Shown: positions 27,449-36,620, counted from the first letter of the stretch. The stretch is 55,947 bases of DNA from Flammeovirga pacifica (GCF_000807855.2 NZ_JRYR02000001.1:3601746-3657692), one strand, 5' to 3'. Numbers and translations are program-made. The notes: generated by a model from the sequence alone, not told the origin.

Positions 27449-28636
27449 ATGAATATTATATTATTCGACAATCCTAAAACGAGAGTCAAACTTCTTCCTT
27501 TTACATTTATTCGTCCGATTGCAGATATCCGTGTGGGTATTTTTAAGATTTACGAAAAGTGGGAAAGAGCTTTCAATACCTCTGTGTCTTTTTTAACAGA
27601 CGATTATCTACAAGGGAAATTTCCTTTAAAACATGGTAGTGATCAGTATTATATCAACGGTTCTTTATGCCCTAATAAGACTATTTTAAATAGAATTAAA
27701 GAGTTAAAAGAAGGACAAGGTTTGGTTTGTGGAGAGGATCTTCTCGTTCTTCATACCTCACATCAATTTAATACTTTGGATAGTGAGGCTGGAGATTTTG
27801 AAAAAATTGAAGTTCCTCAAGAAGAGGTGGTTTTGATAAAGCACCCTTGGGAAATTTTTACTCAAAATAGAGGGCAGATCATGGAAGATTTCGAAGTGGT
27901 GACAAGAGGGAGACACTCACATCATATCGAAGATCCGCATACAGTAGTTTACGGTAGAGCTAATATTTTTGTAGAAGAAGGTGTCGAAATAAGAGCGGCA
28001 ATTCTTAATGCACAAAAAGGACCAATTTATATTGGTAAAAATGCAGTGATTGAAGAAGGTGTCATTATTCAAGGTACTTGTGCTATTGGAGAAGGTACAC
28101 GTATAAATATGGGAGCAAAAATTAGAGAAGATTGTTCTTTCGGGCCTCATTGTAAAGTAGGTGGAGAAATTAATAACTCTGTTATTTTTGGTTATTCTAA
28201 TAAAGCCCATGACGGTTATTTAGGTAATTCTGTTGTAGGTGAGTGGTGTAATTTAGGAGCTGATACCAACAATTCTAACCTAAAAAATAATTACGGTCCT
28301 GTAAGAGTATGGAGTTACGCAGATAGGAACTATGTAAGTACAGGGCAACAATTTTGCGGAATGATGATGGCTGATTACTGTAAGGCAGGGATCAACACCA
28401 TGTTTAATACAGGTACAGTGGTTGGAGTTTCAGCACATATTTTTGGAGGAGGTTTTCCACCAAAACATATCCCTTCTTTTGCTTGGGGAGCGATCGAATC
28501 GAACGACGTAGCCGATTTAGATAAAATGATAGAAATTGCGGAACGTGTATTTGCAAGACGTAAAGCAGATTTTACTATTCATGATCGTCAAATTCTTGAA
28601 AAAGTATTTGAGTTAAGTAAATTCGATAGAAGATAG
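27449..28636 (+). CDS. GlmU-family sugar nucleotidyltransferase/acetyltransferase-like protein
   Basis: A 395-aa protein from the ATG at 27449. The frame is open to 27305, but the family start MNIILFDNPKTRVKLLPFTF fits the later ATG. The N-terminal half resembles a shortened nucleotidyltransferase and the C-terminal half (about 185-360) is a left-handed beta-helix of hexapeptide repeats (IYIGKNAVIEEGVIIQG, then GEGTRINMGAKI). This is the Bacteroidota GlmU-like family, inferred to supply UDP-GlcNAc for cell-wall synthesis. Exact activity is unproven from sequence. Confidence 0.87.
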   Translation: MNIILFDNPKTRVKLLPFTFIRPIADIRVGIFKIYEKWERAFNTSVSFLTDDYLQGKFPLKHGSDQYYINGSLCPNKTILNRIKELKEGQGLVCGEDLLVLHTSHQFNTLDSEAGDFEKIEVPQEEVVLIKHPWEIFTQNRGQIMEDFEVVTRGRHSHHIEDPHTVVYGRANIFVEEGVEIRAAILNAQKGPIYIGKNAVIEEGVIIQGTCAIGEGTRINMGAKIREDCSFGPHCKVGGEINNSVIFGYSNKAHDGYLGNSVVGEWCNLGADTNNSNLKNNYGPVRVWSYADRNYVSTGQQFCGMMMADYCKAGINTMFNTGTVVGVSAHIFGGGFPPKHIPSFAWGAIESNDVADLDKMIEIAERVFARRKADFTIHDRQILEKVFELSKFDRR

Positions 28637-28680
28637 TTTTTTTGAGTGAAGAATGAAGATAGAACTCAATGTCATATAAA

Positions 28681-28716
28681 AATAGGATGTCTCAGATTTA
28701 AGTGAGACATCCTATT
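28681..28716. terminator. Bidirectional intrinsic terminator
   Basis: A perfect 14-bp stem (AATAGGATGTCTCA with its complement) has an 8-nt loop and a T-run. It separates the convergent GlmU-family gene and the sigma-factor pair. Confidence 0.93.
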
Positions 28717-28719
28717 TTT

Positions 28720-29304
28720 TTAATTAGTTCCTTTTTCTAAATCTCCAAAGTATTGTATTAGAGTATCAATTTTAGCTGTTTGTTTTTTAATGACTTTTGG
28801 TCTAAACACAAACCAATTGATAGCGATCCAAATTACTGTTCCAATTGCAAAAGGAATAGAATAGTTAGGATTTAGAGCTACTAAAAGTTCGAATGAATAG
28901 ATTCCCATTCCAGCAGAGAAGAGAATAAAATAACTAGATATTGTTGTGGTTTGAATTTTTCTCTGCTGCTCTTTTATTGCTTTTAATTTTTTGATATAAT
29001 TTCTAGTATTTTCATCAAATTGAATGCTATTAATCAATTTATGTAGGGTATTACTTGAGATAAGGAATACCAAAGTGCCAATTATAGCTAAACCTATTCC
29101 TATTTTGGTCAAAACTAATTCAGGATTATAGTAGAAACCAATAAAAAGTAAATATCCAATAATACCAATTGCAGTGAAATAACTTACAATAATAGATTGT
29201 AGTGACTTTTTCTTATAAGATTTCGCCTTTTGCAAAACTTCTTCAATACTAGGTTGTGAAGAAGATTGTTGTTGCCATAAATTTTTTAAATCAAGAGTAC
29301 TCAT
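28720..29304 (-). CDS. Four-helix membrane protein, probable partner of the ECF sigma factor
   Basis: A 194-aa protein with a short cytoplasmic N-terminus (LDLKNLWQQQ) and hydrophobic helices near 38-58, 66-84, 122-141 and 149-168. Its start overlaps the end of the upstream sigma gene by 14 bp, which argues for translational coupling. Genes in this position are commonly anti-sigma factors, but no zinc-binding (ZAS) motif is visible, so that role is inferred from context only. Confidence 0.7.
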   Translation of the reverse strand: MSTLDLKNLWQQQSSSQPSIEEVLQKAKSYKKKSLQSIIVSYFTAIGIIGYLLFIGFYYNPELVLTKIGIGLAIIGTLVFLISSNTLHKLINSIQFDENTRNYIKKLKAIKEQQRKIQTTTISSYFILFSAGMGIYSFELLVALNPNYSIPFAIGTVIWIAINWFVFRPKVIKKQTAKIDTLIQYFGDLEKGTN

Positions 29305-29767
29305 AACGTAACATTTTTTTATTTAATTTTTCTTTAATTCTGTGGATTTTTGTACGAACATTTCCATTCGACATTCCTACAATCTCAGCAATTTCATTTT
29401 GTGGAACTTCTTCGAGTTCAAGTGAAATAATCAATCGATCAATTTCAGAAAGTGTTGAAATACATTGGTATAAGAATTTGATTTGATCATTATCTTCAAA
29501 CTGATTTTCGGATGAAGATAAATCTTGCGGAAGGTCAGTAGTTTGTTGCTTTTGTCGTTTCTCTACCGATCTTAAACAAGTATTTGATGCAATTCTAAAA
29601 ATCCAAGTACCAATGCTTGATTGCTTATTGAAAGTAGAAAGCTTTTGATACACAATGATGAAAACATCTTGTGTCAGATCCTTGGCAAGGTCATGGTCAT
29701 TAACATACCCCATTGCAAGTCGAAAGACTTTCTGCCAATAGTTCTGATATATTTCTTCAAATTTCAT
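29291..29767 (-). CDS. RNA polymerase sigma factor, ECF (sigma-70 family)
   Basis: A 158-aa extracytoplasmic-function sigma factor. Region 2 spans about residues 8-75 (DLAKDLTQDVFIIVYQKL, then SSIGTWIFRIASNTCLR). Region 4 lies at about 100-155, with a helix-turn-helix in VPQNEIAEIVGMSNGNVRTK. There is no region 1 or 3, as expected. It is followed by an overlapping membrane-protein gene likely to control it. The sensed signal is unknown. Confidence 0.94.
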   Translation of the reverse strand: MKFEEIYQNYWQKVFRLAMGYVNDHDLAKDLTQDVFIIVYQKLSTFNKQSSIGTWIFRIASNTCLRSVEKRQKQQTTDLPQDLSSSENQFEDNDQIKFLYQCISTLSEIDRLIISLELEEVPQNEIAEIVGMSNGNVRTKIHRIKEKLNKKMLRYEYS

Positions 29768-29906
29768 TAGTTAATCATTGAGAGCGTTAATTTTTTTGTC
29801 TTTCAATTCTTTAGATACAATCGAATTGAAAATGTTACACTAGACAAGGATTTTTTTTAAAAAAATATTTTAGTGTTTAGTTCTAGGTAGAAAATTATAT
29901 AAAAAA

Positions 29907-29932
29907 AGCTCGCAATACGAATATTACGAGCT
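29907..29932 (-). terminator. Intrinsic terminator with UUCG loop
   Basis: An 11-bp stem (AGCTCGTAATA with TATTGCGAGCT, one wobble) capped by UUCG and followed on the minus strand by seven U residues. It ends the barrel-protein gene at 29953. Confidence 0.92.
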
Positions 29933-29952
29933 CGTTTTGAGATATATGTATT

Positions 29953-30705
29953 TTAAAAATCAACAGATACTTTTGCCTTTTTTACTCTATTGATTTTACG
30001 TTTTGTATCAAAAATATCACAGTTAAGAGAGAAGTAGAATACATTGCCAGTTATTTGATTATAGCTTAATGTAGTACCATGAATACTTTCTTGATCACTA
30101 CCCCAAGATTCATTAAAGAAAGGATCTAGATAATATTTAAATTTCATATTTAATCCTTTAGAAAATTGAATTCCCAACATCACACTTTGTTGAGTTGTTA
30201 CTCTATCTGAGAACCATATTGAGAATTTATATTTTTTACTTTCTCCTACAAAGGTTTTTTCTTTATAATGGATTGGTTGCTCAATTTCGTAACCTCCATA
30301 TACAAAGAAACCATCAAGGTTGCCTACTTTAAACCCCATTGGGATACCGACATTATAGGTTCTCATTTTTTTTCTGACTCTTCCCGAACCGACATCTGCT
30401 TTATAGGCATCAGGTACATCAAAAATAAACCCTAAGTTTTTGATCGAAACTCCTGCAAAAAGGCCAAAATGTTTTCCAAAATCCATATTGAAATACGTTT
30501 GTCCATTAAATACAGGTGCAAATCGAATCACATCATTTCCATATTCTTGGTTATTGATGTTATTAGCGGTCATTCCAGAAAATATAATTTCCATACCTCC
30601 TGAAAAATAAAAATCTGTATTCCTTTTTTCTTCCTGTCCATAAGAAGTGATAGAAAGTAGAAGAGCACCTAATAATGAAAGTGATAGTAATCTTAATTTG
30701 ACCAT
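29953..30705 (-). CDS. Putative outer-membrane beta-barrel protein
   Basis: A 250-aa protein with a signal peptide (residues 1-23, ending TSYGQ). The mature part shows alternating hydrophobic and aromatic residues typical of barrel strands (FGLFAGVSIKNLGFIF, GFFVYGGYEIEQ, GNVFYFSLNCDIF) and ends with a terminal Phe (VSVDF), the usual outer-membrane insertion signal. No named family is recognised. It is monocistronic with a strong terminator. Confidence 0.72.
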   Translation of the reverse strand: MVKLRLLSLSLLGALLLSITSYGQEEKRNTDFYFSGGMEIIFSGMTANNINNQEYGNDVIRFAPVFNGQTYFNMDFGKHFGLFAGVSIKNLGFIFDVPDAYKADVGSGRVRKKMRTYNVGIPMGFKVGNLDGFFVYGGYEIEQPIHYKEKTFVGESKKYKFSIWFSDRVTTQQSVMLGIQFSKGLNMKFKYYLDPFFNESWGSDQESIHGTTLSYNQITGNVFYFSLNCDIFDTKRKINRVKKAKVSVDF

Positions 30706-30873
30706 AATAAAATAGTTTTTGTTAAAGCAGATCGTAAATGATTGTTGAAGAGTTTCCTGCTTTTATTTTTTTGATAATTAATTTGCACTAGTATTGATCT
30801 AAAGACCAAAGAAAAATACATAGGTTGCATCAAATAAAAATTTTTTGATGAAAATTAATGAAAGGCTGTAATA

Positions 30874-31494
30874 ATGAAGCAATATATCGCTCTTGATCTA
30901 GTGTTAATACCATCAAAAGAATGGATCGACATTTTAGTTGATAGCAATCAAAGTCTACCAAATACGGTATTGAAGTTAGGAAAACAACATTCGATTCCTC
31001 ATTTATCAATAGGAATGTGTAGGGTAGAAGAGAATGCTATTGATCAGTTGATAAGTAAATTAAAAGTTTATTTAGAGATATTGGACCTCTCAGAATTGTC
31101 TTCTTTAAAAATTACATCACTTTATCAACATAATATAAATACTATTGGCTGGAATCTAGAGTTAAACAATAGTTTAATTGGATTGCACCATAGTATTTGT
31201 GCTCTGATGAAAAGGTATCATTTTAATCAAATGGAAAAGGAAAATAATACAGACTTCTGTGTAATTAATAAAAATATGCCTTTTTCTGGAGTAGAGTATT
31301 TGAATACATTTTTTGATGAAAATTCGGGTAAAAACTATCAACCTCACATCACTTTAGGACAAGGAAATAATAAAATGGAGAACAACTTGGAAGGAAAAAC
31401 CATTGATTTTGATCGACTTGCATTGTATCACATGGGGACAGGGTGTACATGTGAAAAAGAATTAATGTCGTTGCCCCTAAACAACAATTATTAG
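30874..31494 (+). CDS. 2H phosphoesterase superfamily protein (2'-5' RNA ligase-like)
   Basis: A 206-aa cytoplasmic protein bearing the two catalytic H-x-T/S tetrapeptides of the 2H superfamily: HLS at residues 43-45 (SIPHLSIGMCR) and HIT at 158-160 (NYQPHITLGQG). Family members hydrolyse cyclic phosphodiesters or 2'-5' linkages in RNA or nucleotides. The substrate here is unknown. Spacing between the motifs (about 113 residues) is in the usual range. It is not clearly in an operon with pdhA. Confidence 0.82.
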   Translation: MKQYIALDLVLIPSKEWIDILVDSNQSLPNTVLKLGKQHSIPHLSIGMCRVEENAIDQLISKLKVYLEILDLSELSSLKITSLYQHNINTIGWNLELNNSLIGLHHSICALMKRYHFNQMEKENNTDFCVINKNMPFSGVEYLNTFFDENSGKNYQPHITLGQGNNKMENNLEGKTIDFDRLALYHMGTGCTCEKELMSLPLNNNY

Positions 31495-31669
31495 CAAAGA
31501 AGTGTGATAAAATTGACAAAAATCACTTTAGGTTAAATATTGAAAGCAAATAAGATTGTTTTTTTAGCGATTTATTAGCAGATTTGGGGCGAAAACGAAA
31601 AATTTAAAATATATCTTTTAGCCTCTGCATCCCTAAATGTAGATAGCTAACACTCAACAACCGTAAGAG

Positions 31670-32689
31670 ATGTCTCAAGAAGAAAAAGTACTGAAAGAAG
31701 AGCGTGCCTTCTCAAAAGAGCAATACTGGGAATGGTATGAAAACATGCTATTAGTAAGACGTTTTGAGGAAAAAACGGCTCAGTTATATGGTCAGCAAAA
31801 AATTAGAGGTTTCTGTCACCTTTACATTGGACAAGAAGCTTGTGCTGCTGGTCAAGTTTCTGCGTTAACCAAAGACGATAGTTATATCACTGCTTACCGT
31901 GATCACGCTCATCCAATCATGTTGGGTACTGACCCAGGTGCTGTGATGGCAGAAATGTACGGTAAAGCAACAGGTACTACTAAAGGTAAAGGTGGTTCAA
32001 TGCACATTTTCGATAAAAGTGTCAACTTCGCAGGTGGTCATGGTATCGTAGGTGCTCAAATCCCAATGGGAGCAGGAATTGCTTTTTCTGAAAAATATAA
32101 AGGAACTAAGAACCTTTGTGTAACTATGTTTGGTGATGGTGCAATCCGTCAAGGAGCAATGCACGAAGCATTTAACATGGCAATGGCTTGGAAGTTACCA
32201 GTAATCTTTATTGTAGAAAATAACGGTTATGCAATGGGTACTTCTGTAGAAAGAACATCAAATGTACACCACTTGTATGAGTTGGGTGCTGCTTATGATA
32301 TTCCTTCTCGCCCTGTAGATGGTATGACTGTAGAAGAAGTTCATATTGCAATGGAAGAAGCTGCAGCTCACGTACGTGCCGGTAAAGGTCCTTACTTCTT
32401 AGAGTTCAGAACATACCGTTACAAAGGTCACTCGATGTCTGATCCAGCAAAATACCGTACGAAAGAAGAGGTAGCTGAGTACAAGGCACAAGACCCTATC
32501 GAGAAAGTAAAACAAACGATTTTAAAGAACGAATGGGCTACTGAAGAAGAGTTGAAAGAATTCGACAAAAGCTTAAAAGCCAAAGTATTGGATGCAGTTA
32601 AATTTGCTGAAGATTCTCCATTCCCTGATAAATCAGAAGCATATACTGACGTTTATGTAGAGGAAAATTATCCTTTCTTAAACTCATAA
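31670..32689 (+). CDS. pdhA: Pyruvate dehydrogenase E1 component, alpha subunit
   Basis: A 339-aa thiamine-diphosphate enzyme subunit that decarboxylates pyruvate with its beta partner. The ThDP/Mg motif starts at GDG (155-157) and ends at NN (184-185). YRDHAHPIMLG near 76 and the phosphorylation-loop equivalent RYKGHSMSDPAKYR near 250 are also present. Neither the beta subunit nor E2 or E3 is adjacent, so the complex is assembled from scattered genes. A strong terminator follows. Confidence 0.95.
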   Translation: MSQEEKVLKEERAFSKEQYWEWYENMLLVRRFEEKTAQLYGQQKIRGFCHLYIGQEACAAGQVSALTKDDSYITAYRDHAHPIMLGTDPGAVMAEMYGKATGTTKGKGGSMHIFDKSVNFAGGHGIVGAQIPMGAGIAFSEKYKGTKNLCVTMFGDGAIRQGAMHEAFNMAMAWKLPVIFIVENNGYAMGTSVERTSNVHHLYELGAAYDIPSRPVDGMTVEEVHIAMEEAAAHVRAGKGPYFLEFRTYRYKGHSMSDPAKYRTKEEVAEYKAQDPIEKVKQTILKNEWATEEELKEFDKSLKAKVLDAVKFAEDSPFPDKSEAYTDVYVEENYPFLNS

Positions 32690-32716
32690 TTTGCCTAGCA
32701 AATTTTGTTAATAGAG

Positions 32717-32742
32717 AAGCTGTTCTTTTAAAAGAACAGCTT
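32717..32742 (+). terminator. Intrinsic terminator after pdhA
   Basis: Inverted repeat AAGCTGTTCTTTT with its complement, followed by seven T residues. Confidence 0.92.
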
Positions 32743-32821
32743 TTTTTATGAATTAAGTGTATTTATGAACTTTTTTAACTCTAAACCTTGATGAAAAATA
32801 TTAAGTTTAGAGGATTTTTTA

Positions 32822-32829
32822 TAAATTTG
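32822..32829 (+). promoter_or_regulatory. -7 box upstream of the TPR membrane gene
   Basis: TAAATTTG is a perfect TAnnTTTG -7 element 53 nt before the start codon. No TTG lies at the ideal 17-23 nt distance, so this is a partial promoter match. Confidence 0.5.
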
Positions 32830-32881
32830 CCGACTGAATAATATGAACAAAACTATTTAGGGCGAACCTAATACTACATAC

Positions 32882-33619
32882 ATGGCAATCATGAAAGAAA
32901 AAAAACAAAAAGTAGAGAAAGGTAATACTCACGAGGAACACAAGGAGTACGAGGTATTTGAGAGTGCTGAGGTATTACAAGAACGTATTATTGAAACTCA
33001 AGGTTTTCTTGATAAAAATAAAAACGGTGTAATTGGTGTTGTAGCTGCAATTGTAGTTATTGTTGCTGCTTACTTCTTATACGGAATGAATTTAGAATCT
33101 CAAAACTCTAAGGCTCAAGCTGAATTATCTCCAGCGGTGTTTTACTTAGAAAAAGATTCTTTAAACAAAGCTTTAAATGGTGATGCTGCTGCTCAAACTT
33201 CTGGTTTCTTAGCTATTGCAGACAAATACAGCGGAACTAAAGCAGCTGGTCTTGCTAATTACTATGCAGGTGTTGCTTACTTAAGAATGGGTGAATACAA
33301 TAAAGCAATTGATCACTTAAACAAATTCTCTTCTAAAGATATTTTAGTTCAAGGTAGAGCTTATGCTTTAATTGGCGATGCTTACGTACAATTAGAGAAC
33401 TTGGATGCTGCAGTATCTTCTTATAAAGATGCCGTAAACTACCAACCAAACAAAGACTTCACTCCTGCTTACATGATGAAGTTAGCATTTACTTACGAAG
33501 CAAAAGGTGACGTTGCTAAGGCAAAGTCTACTTATGAGAATGTAATCTCTGAGTACCCTCAGTCTCAAGAAGTAAATGATGCGAAAAAATATTTAGCTGT
33601 TTTAGAGGCTAAGAACTAA
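32882..33619 (+). CDS. Membrane-anchored tetratricopeptide repeat protein
   Basis: A 245-aa protein with a charged cytoplasmic N-terminus (1-45), one transmembrane helix (about 49-68, GVIGVVAAIVVIVAAYFLYG) and a periplasmic TPR domain. TPR units are visible at about 122-150 (ANYYAGVAYLRMGEYNKAIDHL), 158-188 (GRAYALIGDAYVQLENLDAAVSSY) and 195-230. The layout resembles YfgM-type proteins that work with the SecYEG translocon; this is an analogy. An in-frame ATG three codons in is an alternative start. Confidence 0.85.
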   Translation: MAIMKEKKQKVEKGNTHEEHKEYEVFESAEVLQERIIETQGFLDKNKNGVIGVVAAIVVIVAAYFLYGMNLESQNSKAQAELSPAVFYLEKDSLNKALNGDAAAQTSGFLAIADKYSGTKAAGLANYYAGVAYLRMGEYNKAIDHLNKFSSKDILVQGRAYALIGDAYVQLENLDAAVSSYKDAVNYQPNKDFTPAYMMKLAFTYEAKGDVAKAKSTYENVISEYPQSQEVNDAKKYLAVLEAKN

Positions 33620-33636
33620 TTATATTTAGTTCAAAT

Positions 33637-33674
33637 AAAAAAGTCAGTTGATGATTACATCAGCTGACTTTTTT
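33637..33674. terminator. Bidirectional terminator overlapping the AraC gene end
   Basis: AAAAAAGTCAGTTGATG pairs with CATCAGCTGACTTTTTT (one wobble). It ends the TPR gene and the convergent regulator gene. Its right arm contains the stop codon and last codons of the AraC-family gene, so coding and terminator functions overlap. Confidence 0.9.
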
Positions 33675-34493
33675 TTGTGCCCTATATTCACTTGGGCTAC
33701 TTCCTTCTGCTTTCTTAAAGAATCGGCTGAAAGCTTGGATATCTTCATAGCCTAGCTCAAAAGCTATTTCGGAAATACTTTTATCGGTATATATTATTTG
33801 TCTTCGAGCCTCTAAGAGTATTCTTTCCTGTATAAATTGTAAAGGTGTTTTTTGACCTAGAAGCTTAAATACATTCGAAAGTGTTTTCGGAGATTTATTT
33901 AATAGATCGGCATATTCTGCCACCGTCTTTTTTTCTTTAAAATGACGTTCTACTAAATAATTAAACTCTTTGACTATGGTAAGTTTATCATCTTCTAATT
34001 CTGATAGGGAAGTCTGTTTTTTTAGAATTCTTGTACACAAAATCAGTAACCTTTTTAATAACATCTGCAGCATTTCTAATTGTAGCTCATCTGCAGATTG
34101 CATTTCATAATCAAAAATTTTCCATAGAGAAATAAGCATTTCTCCATCTTCATTCGATAGATTAACTCTTGGGATACTATGTGATCCAAAGAATAATACT
34201 CCTTTACAGCCTACTTGACTATCGTGATTAACAATACAATAAAACGATTTATTAAAACGAAGAAATTTAGCAGATTGTATAGCCACTTTTTCGACATGAT
34301 GAAACTCCGTTAAGAAAATAACTTCATTATTATCAAATTGTCTTTCACGACCATCAATAATAAGTGTGTTGTTGTCTGAGGTAAACCATAGCATACTTAG
34401 TTTTCCTTCATTTCCATTTAGTAAATCAAGATCACAAGTGGATGTTAGATCTAAGAGCTCTAAATATTCTCCTGTAGGTTTCTGAAATTTCAT
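33660..34493 (-). CDS. AraC family transcriptional regulator
   Basis: A 277-aa regulator. The N-terminal part (1-150) is a cupin-like effector region without recognised ligand residues. The C-terminal domain (about 175-277) has two helix-turn-helix units, TVAEYADLLNKSPKTLSNVF and KSISEIAFELGYEDIQAFS followed by RFFKKAEGSSPSEYR, the AraC/XylS signature. It is downstream of the AhpD-like and thioredoxin genes on the same strand, separated by a terminator, and may regulate them. Confidence 0.93.
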   Translation of the reverse strand: MKFQKPTGEYLELLDLTSTCDLDLLNGNEGKLSMLWFTSDNNTLIIDGRERQFDNNEVIFLTEFHHVEKVAIQSAKFLRFNKSFYCIVNHDSQVGCKGVLFFGSHSIPRVNLSNEDGEMLISLWKIFDYEMQSADELQLEMLQMLLKRLLILCTRILKKQTSLSELEDDKLTIVKEFNYLVERHFKEKKTVAEYADLLNKSPKTLSNVFKLLGQKTPLQFIQERILLEARRQIIYTDKSISEIAFELGYEDIQAFSRFFKKAEGSSPSEYRAQKKVS

Positions 34494-34674
34494 AGCGACT
34501 AAGATAATTACTTTTAAAGCAGTTGAACAATTAAAATTGGAAGTTTTAGCCTTTCTTTTTTAATCAATTTTACATTAGAATTATGACTATGCTCTTTAGC
34601 TTTACCTTGATTAGATTAAAAAATAATCCTCTCATTTTACCCAAGTTCAAATGTTCATCGCTTAATATAAAAAT

Positions 34675-34708
34675 GAGTAGATAACTATCCGAAAATAATT
34701 ACCTACTC
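34675..34708 (-). terminator. Intrinsic terminator after the AhpD-like gene
   Basis: GAGTAGGTAA pairs with TTATCTACTC (one wobble), followed on the minus strand by ATTTTTATATT. It separates the trx/AhpD-like pair from the AraC-family gene. Confidence 0.75.
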
Positions 34709-34734
34709 AATACTCGACAAGTTGATGATATGGG

Positions 34735-35289
34735 TTATGACGCTTGTGAGATTCCTTCTAAAGGAAGTGCTTTAGGGAAATCCACATTTATTTTTGTCAG
34801 GTTGTGAATAATATTAGTCACAGATATTTCTGAAATGCTTAGTACAACATCAATTAAATCTTTCTCGTTGTATCCTGCATTAAAGAAAGCTGTCTGACTG
34901 CTTTCATCCACATTACCTTTATTTTGAGCTACTTTTTTAGCAAATTCTCCGAGTGTTTTTAGTTTGTCGTCAAATTGTATGTTTCCTGACCTGATCTGAA
35001 TAATTTCTTCTTCAGAAAAGCCATTCATCTTCGAAATTTGAGTGTGTGCTGATAAACAATACTCACATCCATTGTATTCACTTACTGTAAGATTAATCAC
35101 TTCTTTTTCTCTATTAGATAAAGTAGATTTTCTACCTGAGAAGTTGAGATAATCACCTAAACCAGTGTCATGCTTGCCGATGTAAGCATAGATGTTAGGT
35201 ACAAAACCTAGTTTTCCTTTTAGTTGTTCAAAAATCTCTTGATTTTGAGCTGATACTTGGTCGATTGTTGGTATGTTAAATTGAGCCAT
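34735..35289 (-). CDS. Carboxymuconolactone decarboxylase family protein (AhpD-like)
   Basis: A 184-aa protein with the AhpD-core motif E-x(n)-C-x-x-C-x3-H: Cys75-Glu-Tyr-Cys78-Leu-Ser-Ala-His82 (NGCEYCLSAHT). The redox-active CxxC supports alkylhydroperoxidase-type activity. The family includes peroxidases and lactone-related enzymes, and CxxC members act in peroxide defence. A thioredoxin gene lies 51 bp upstream on the same strand, a likely electron donor. Confidence 0.88.
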   Translation of the reverse strand: MAQFNIPTIDQVSAQNQEIFEQLKGKLGFVPNIYAYIGKHDTGLGDYLNFSGRKSTLSNREKEVINLTVSEYNGCEYCLSAHTQISKMNGFSEEEIIQIRSGNIQFDDKLKTLGEFAKKVAQNKGNVDESSQTAFFNAGYNEKDLIDVVLSISEISVTNIIHNLTKINVDFPKALPLEGISQAS

Positions 35290-35340
35290 GATATAATAGT
35301 GTTTAATTTTTGATTGAAAAATGAGATATAAAAATTTGAT

Positions 35341-35658
35341 TTAGTTAGAAAGTGCGTCTAAGTGATTTCTTAAAACGTCTTCTCCAGCAAAACCAACATG
35401 TGTATTGACTACTTCGTTGTCTTTGATAAATACTAGGTTTGGAATACTTCTTACTTTATGAAGCGTAGCTAATTCAGGAACTTCTTCGATGTTCACTTTC
35501 TGAATAGTTACTTTCCCTTCGTATTCTTCTGAAAGCTTTTCTACAGTAGGTAATAAAGCTTGACAAGGCCCACACCAATCTGCGTAAAAATCTAACAATA
35601 CAGGGCTTCCTTGTGCTACTAGTGTATTATACTCCTCGATGTTATTAATCTTTTTCAT
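35341..35658 (-). CDS. trxA: Thioredoxin
   Basis: A 105-aa thioredoxin with the WCGPC redox site at residues 28-32 (YADWCGPCQALLP), the cis-Pro loop RSIPNLVFI near 70-78 and the usual length. It is cytoplasmic, with no signal peptide. It heads a two-gene unit with the AhpD-like gene, so it may be the dedicated reductant of that protein rather than the housekeeping thioredoxin; this is an inference from context. Confidence 0.95.
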   Translation of the reverse strand: MKKINNIEEYNTLVAQGSPVLLDFYADWCGPCQALLPTVEKLSEEYEGKVTIQKVNIEEVPELATLHKVRSIPNLVFIKDNEVVNTHVGFAGEDVLRNHLDALSN

Positions 35659-35840
35659 GTCTATATTTTTTTAGTTGTTTTCTTTATTGAACATTACAAA
35701 GGTGCAGTATTCAAAAGCCATTTTGTTATGCTATTTTTCACTTCAACTTAACAATATTTCCCTTTTGGACTGATTGGTCAAAAATAGAGTGTAAAAAAAC
35801 TAAATAAATCAGATCATGATCATCATTTATGAGGTAAAGC

Positions 35841-36620
35841 TTAGTGATTATTAGCGTAAGTAAGGAAGTTCATCACTATTTGTTGGCATTTCAATTTTTC
35901 TTCAAACATTCCCATATGTCCAACATCTCCTAGGTAATAAACATGTGCATCGTTTGGAAGATGACTTTGTTCAACGCTTTTATTTAAAGGTACAGCACCA
36001 TCTTTTTTGCCGTTTATAAATAATACAGGGATATTTAGTTGTGTAAGTAGCTTGGCACTATCACCTCTGTCTTTCATCGCTAAAGAAATTTTGGCAATAC
36101 TGTCTATACTTTCTGTTTCTGCTTCAGTAATAATCTGATGGATTGTTGATCTATGTTGTTCTCTTCTTTTTTCTGCAAAAAGATTTCCTATCATTGGAGC
36201 TACAAATGTTCTGATTCCATTTTCTCTTACAAAATTGGCTGCTTTGATACGTACTTCTTTTTTTGCTTCATCATCTTCAAATGCTGTAGAATGAAATAAC
36301 CCGATACCATTTAATGAGGAAGCGTATTTTTTTGCATAAGCTAAAGTGACATATCCTCCCAATGAATGACCAATCATGGTATATTTAGGAAGTTGTAATT
36401 GTTGTAAAGTGTGATGGATTTCATCTGCAAAATCACTTAACTGTGGGTTTGGGTGATTAATATCGTTGTTATCACCACAACCGGGTAGGTCAATACAGAT
36501 TACTCTGAAAAAGGGAGTAAGTGCTGGAGTGAAATCATTCCAAATAGATTTATTTTCACAGAACCCATGAATTAAAACAAGTACAGGTAGGTCTTTTCCG
36601 CTATCAGTTAAACTTAGCAT
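35841..36620 (-). CDS. Alpha/beta hydrolase
   Basis: A 259-aa cytoplasmic hydrolase. The oxyanion segment is LVLIHGFCENKSIW near residue 15. The nucleophile elbow is GHSLGG (84-89, Ser86), the acid is Asp207 (INGKKDGAVPL) and the base is His235 (GDVGHMGMFE). All three catalytic residues are in place. Substrate unknown; the sequence is of the lid-bearing esterase/epoxide hydrolase-like type. It diverges from the dienelactone hydrolase gene at 36770. Confidence 0.9.
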   Translation of the reverse strand: MLSLTDSGKDLPVLVLIHGFCENKSIWNDFTPALTPFFRVICIDLPGCGDNNDINHPNPQLSDFADEIHHTLQQLQLPKYTMIGHSLGGYVTLAYAKKYASSLNGIGLFHSTAFEDDEAKKEVRIKAANFVRENGIRTFVAPMIGNLFAEKRREQHRSTIHQIITEAETESIDSIAKISLAMKDRGDSAKLLTQLNIPVLFINGKKDGAVPLNKSVEQSHLPNDAHVYYLGDVGHMGMFEEKLKCQQIVMNFLTYANNH

